DNA of 64,000 nucleotides from an uncultured Treponema sp. (lineage in GTDB: Bacteria > Spirochaetota > Spirochaetia > Treponematales > Treponemataceae), in the NCBI GenBank assembly GCA_905372265.1, contig CAJPOL010000001.1, positions 9,368 to 73,367 of the forward strand. Direction: 5' to 3'. The translations under genes and the position numbers were made by a program. Below the pieces are notes generated by a model. That model saw only the letters and a program-made list of their open reading frames with translations. It had not been told where the DNA came from and did not search any database. Shown here piece by piece: positions 63,078-64,000 of this stretch. Each line of letters begins with the position of its first letter. Within the stretch, counting starts at the first letter, position 1.

Positions 63078-64000
63078 TTAGACCTTAAACTTTCCAACTT
63101 CCTCTGCCAAATTCTCAATACTCCGTTTATTCTTCTGCGTAATCTCACTTACTTCCTGTATGGCATTGCTAATCTGCACCGCGCCGGAGGCCATCTCATT
63201 CATGCTGTCTGTGATGATACGGGTCAGAGCATCAAGTTTTTGCATTTCTCCTGCAACGCTTTCGCTACCTTTCAGCATCTCTTCAGAGCCGGCCTGCACT
63301 TCTACCGTTACCGTGTTGATGCTCTTAATCGCAGTCAGTACTTCTTTACTGCCGTTCTCCTGTTCATCCATCGCTTCGGTAAGGCGGGCACTCATTTCCT
63401 TAACTTGCTCCGCAAGCGTGAAAATCGCATTGAACTTTGCTTCCACCGTTTTGGACGAGGCAGAGAGCGTTTCAATCTCACCTGATAAGGTTTTAAGGGT
63501 TGTGGTAATCGTTTTGCCTTGCGCCGAAGATTCTTCTGCGAGCTTACGGATTTCATCAGCAACGACGGCAAAGCCCTTACCAGCTTCTCCTGCGTGAGCC
63601 GCTTCTATTGCCGCATTCATGGCCAACAGGTTCGTTTGTGATGCAATATGCTGAATAACACTGCTGGCTTCCATCAGCGAGCCTGATTCTTCCGCAATCT
63701 TTTGCGTTACGCTGTTGGAGGTTACTAACGTAGCTTTGCCGTCACCGGTAGCCGCGGTCAAATCTTTAACAACCTCATCGGTTTTATCAAGCGTTTGTCC
63801 GATAGACGCGATATTTGCAACCATCTGTTCTACGGAAGAAGAAGACTGCGCAACGCTCGCAGCCTGCGTTTCGATGCTGGTATTCAGCTGCTTAATTGTG
63901 CGGACAATTTCCTCGATGGTCGCGGCAGTTTCGGTAACGCTTGCCGCTTGGGTCATCGCCTGCTGCTTTACGCCATCGATGTTCGCGCTGATTTGATGCA
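63078..64000 (-). CDS. Methyl-accepting chemotaxis protein, N-terminus outside window
   Basis: The frame stays open to the window edge ([14 protein letters not shown] precedes the first internal Met), so only the C-terminal 306 residues are seen. The highly conserved hairpin tip that contacts CheA/CheW is present: [20 protein letters not shown] followed by [19 protein letters not shown]. Flanking heptad-rich coiled coils carry likely methylation sites. The sensory and membrane parts lie beyond base 64000. Confidence 0.95.
   Translation of the reverse strand, partial: HQISANIDGVKQQAMTQAASVTETAATIEEIVRTIKQLNTSIETQAASVAQSSSSVEQMVANIASIGQTLDKTDEVVKDLTAATGDGKATLVTSNSVTQKIAEESGSLMEASSVIQHIASQTNLLAMNAAIEAAHAGEAGKGFAVVADEIRKLAEESSAQGKTITTTLKTLSGEIETLSASSKTVEAKFNAIFTLAEQVKEMSARLTEAMDEQENGSKEVLTAIKSINTVTVEVQAGSEEMLKGSESVAGEMQKLDALTRIITDSMNEMASGAVQISNAIQEVSEITQKNKRSIENLAEEVGKFKV

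Overview
The window reads as a chromosomal segment of a host-associated spirochaete, most likely an oral Treponema. Evidence: a class I lysyl-tRNA synthetase, a licC-licA fusion of the kind known from Treponema denticola, several lipoproteins with the relaxed spirochaetal lipobox, a bactofilin, and dense overlapping gene strings on both strands. Species cannot be fixed from the sequence alone; the T. vincentii/T. medium group is only a guess. No rRNA, tRNA, CRISPR array or intact insertion sequence was recognised.

Layout. 1-3.95 kb: end of a beta-propeller/FG-GAP-like protein, an SLH-like lipoprotein and a bacteriohemerythrin. 3.95-14.1 kb: an accessory block that looks like a complete RiPP (ribosomally made, modified peptide) operon. 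It has a strong promoter, a 67-residue precursor with seven cysteines in two CxCxC clusters, an ABC-2 permease, a radical SAM/SPASM maturase, an ABC ATPase, a second permease, a SUMF1/formylglycine-enzyme-like lipoprotein, an M16 zinc peptidase and a full-length ABC exporter. The parts resemble the subtilosin (alb) logic of rSAM + ABC + M16, but the precursor and the SUMF1 lipoprotein are different. This is the most interesting system in the window.

14.1-20.5 kb (minus strand): a BCCT choline-type transporter and the HTH-LicC-LicA fusion (phosphocholine activation), then a WecG/TagA glycosyltransferase, RsmE and a C-terminal processing protease. 20.7-26.7 kb: an anchored unknown protein, RsmA, a membrane protein split by an A11 tract, two tandem RluA-family pseudouridine synthases, and a convergent folC that overlaps the second synthase in coding sequence. 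26.7-35.7 kb: repeat elements, metK with a structured leader, class I lysS, a long UPRTase-like protein, TPR, Smr, ABC-F and SH3-lipoprotein genes. 36-43 kb: an amino-acid permease with an M24 aminopeptidase, then a BMP-type nucleoside/riboflavin ABC importer on the opposite strand. 43.4-47.6 kb: a three-gene surface/periplasmic operon whose promoter carries a heptanucleotide repeat at the -35 position, suggesting phase variation. 48-64 kb: LolA-like, RodZ-like, RimO, ParE, DnaQ, phosphosugar mutase, acyl-CoA synthetase, RuvB, SufU, an Rpn-type nuclease with an in-frame repeat, bactofilin, TPR, MtaB and a truncated chemotaxis receptor.

A recurring regulatory theme is that several genes without a Shine-Dalgarno sequence have a TTGAC(A/T)-like -35 box about 29-34 nt before the ATG, placing the predicted transcription start at or a few bases before the start codon (leaderless or nearly leaderless mRNAs). 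licCA is the clearest case.
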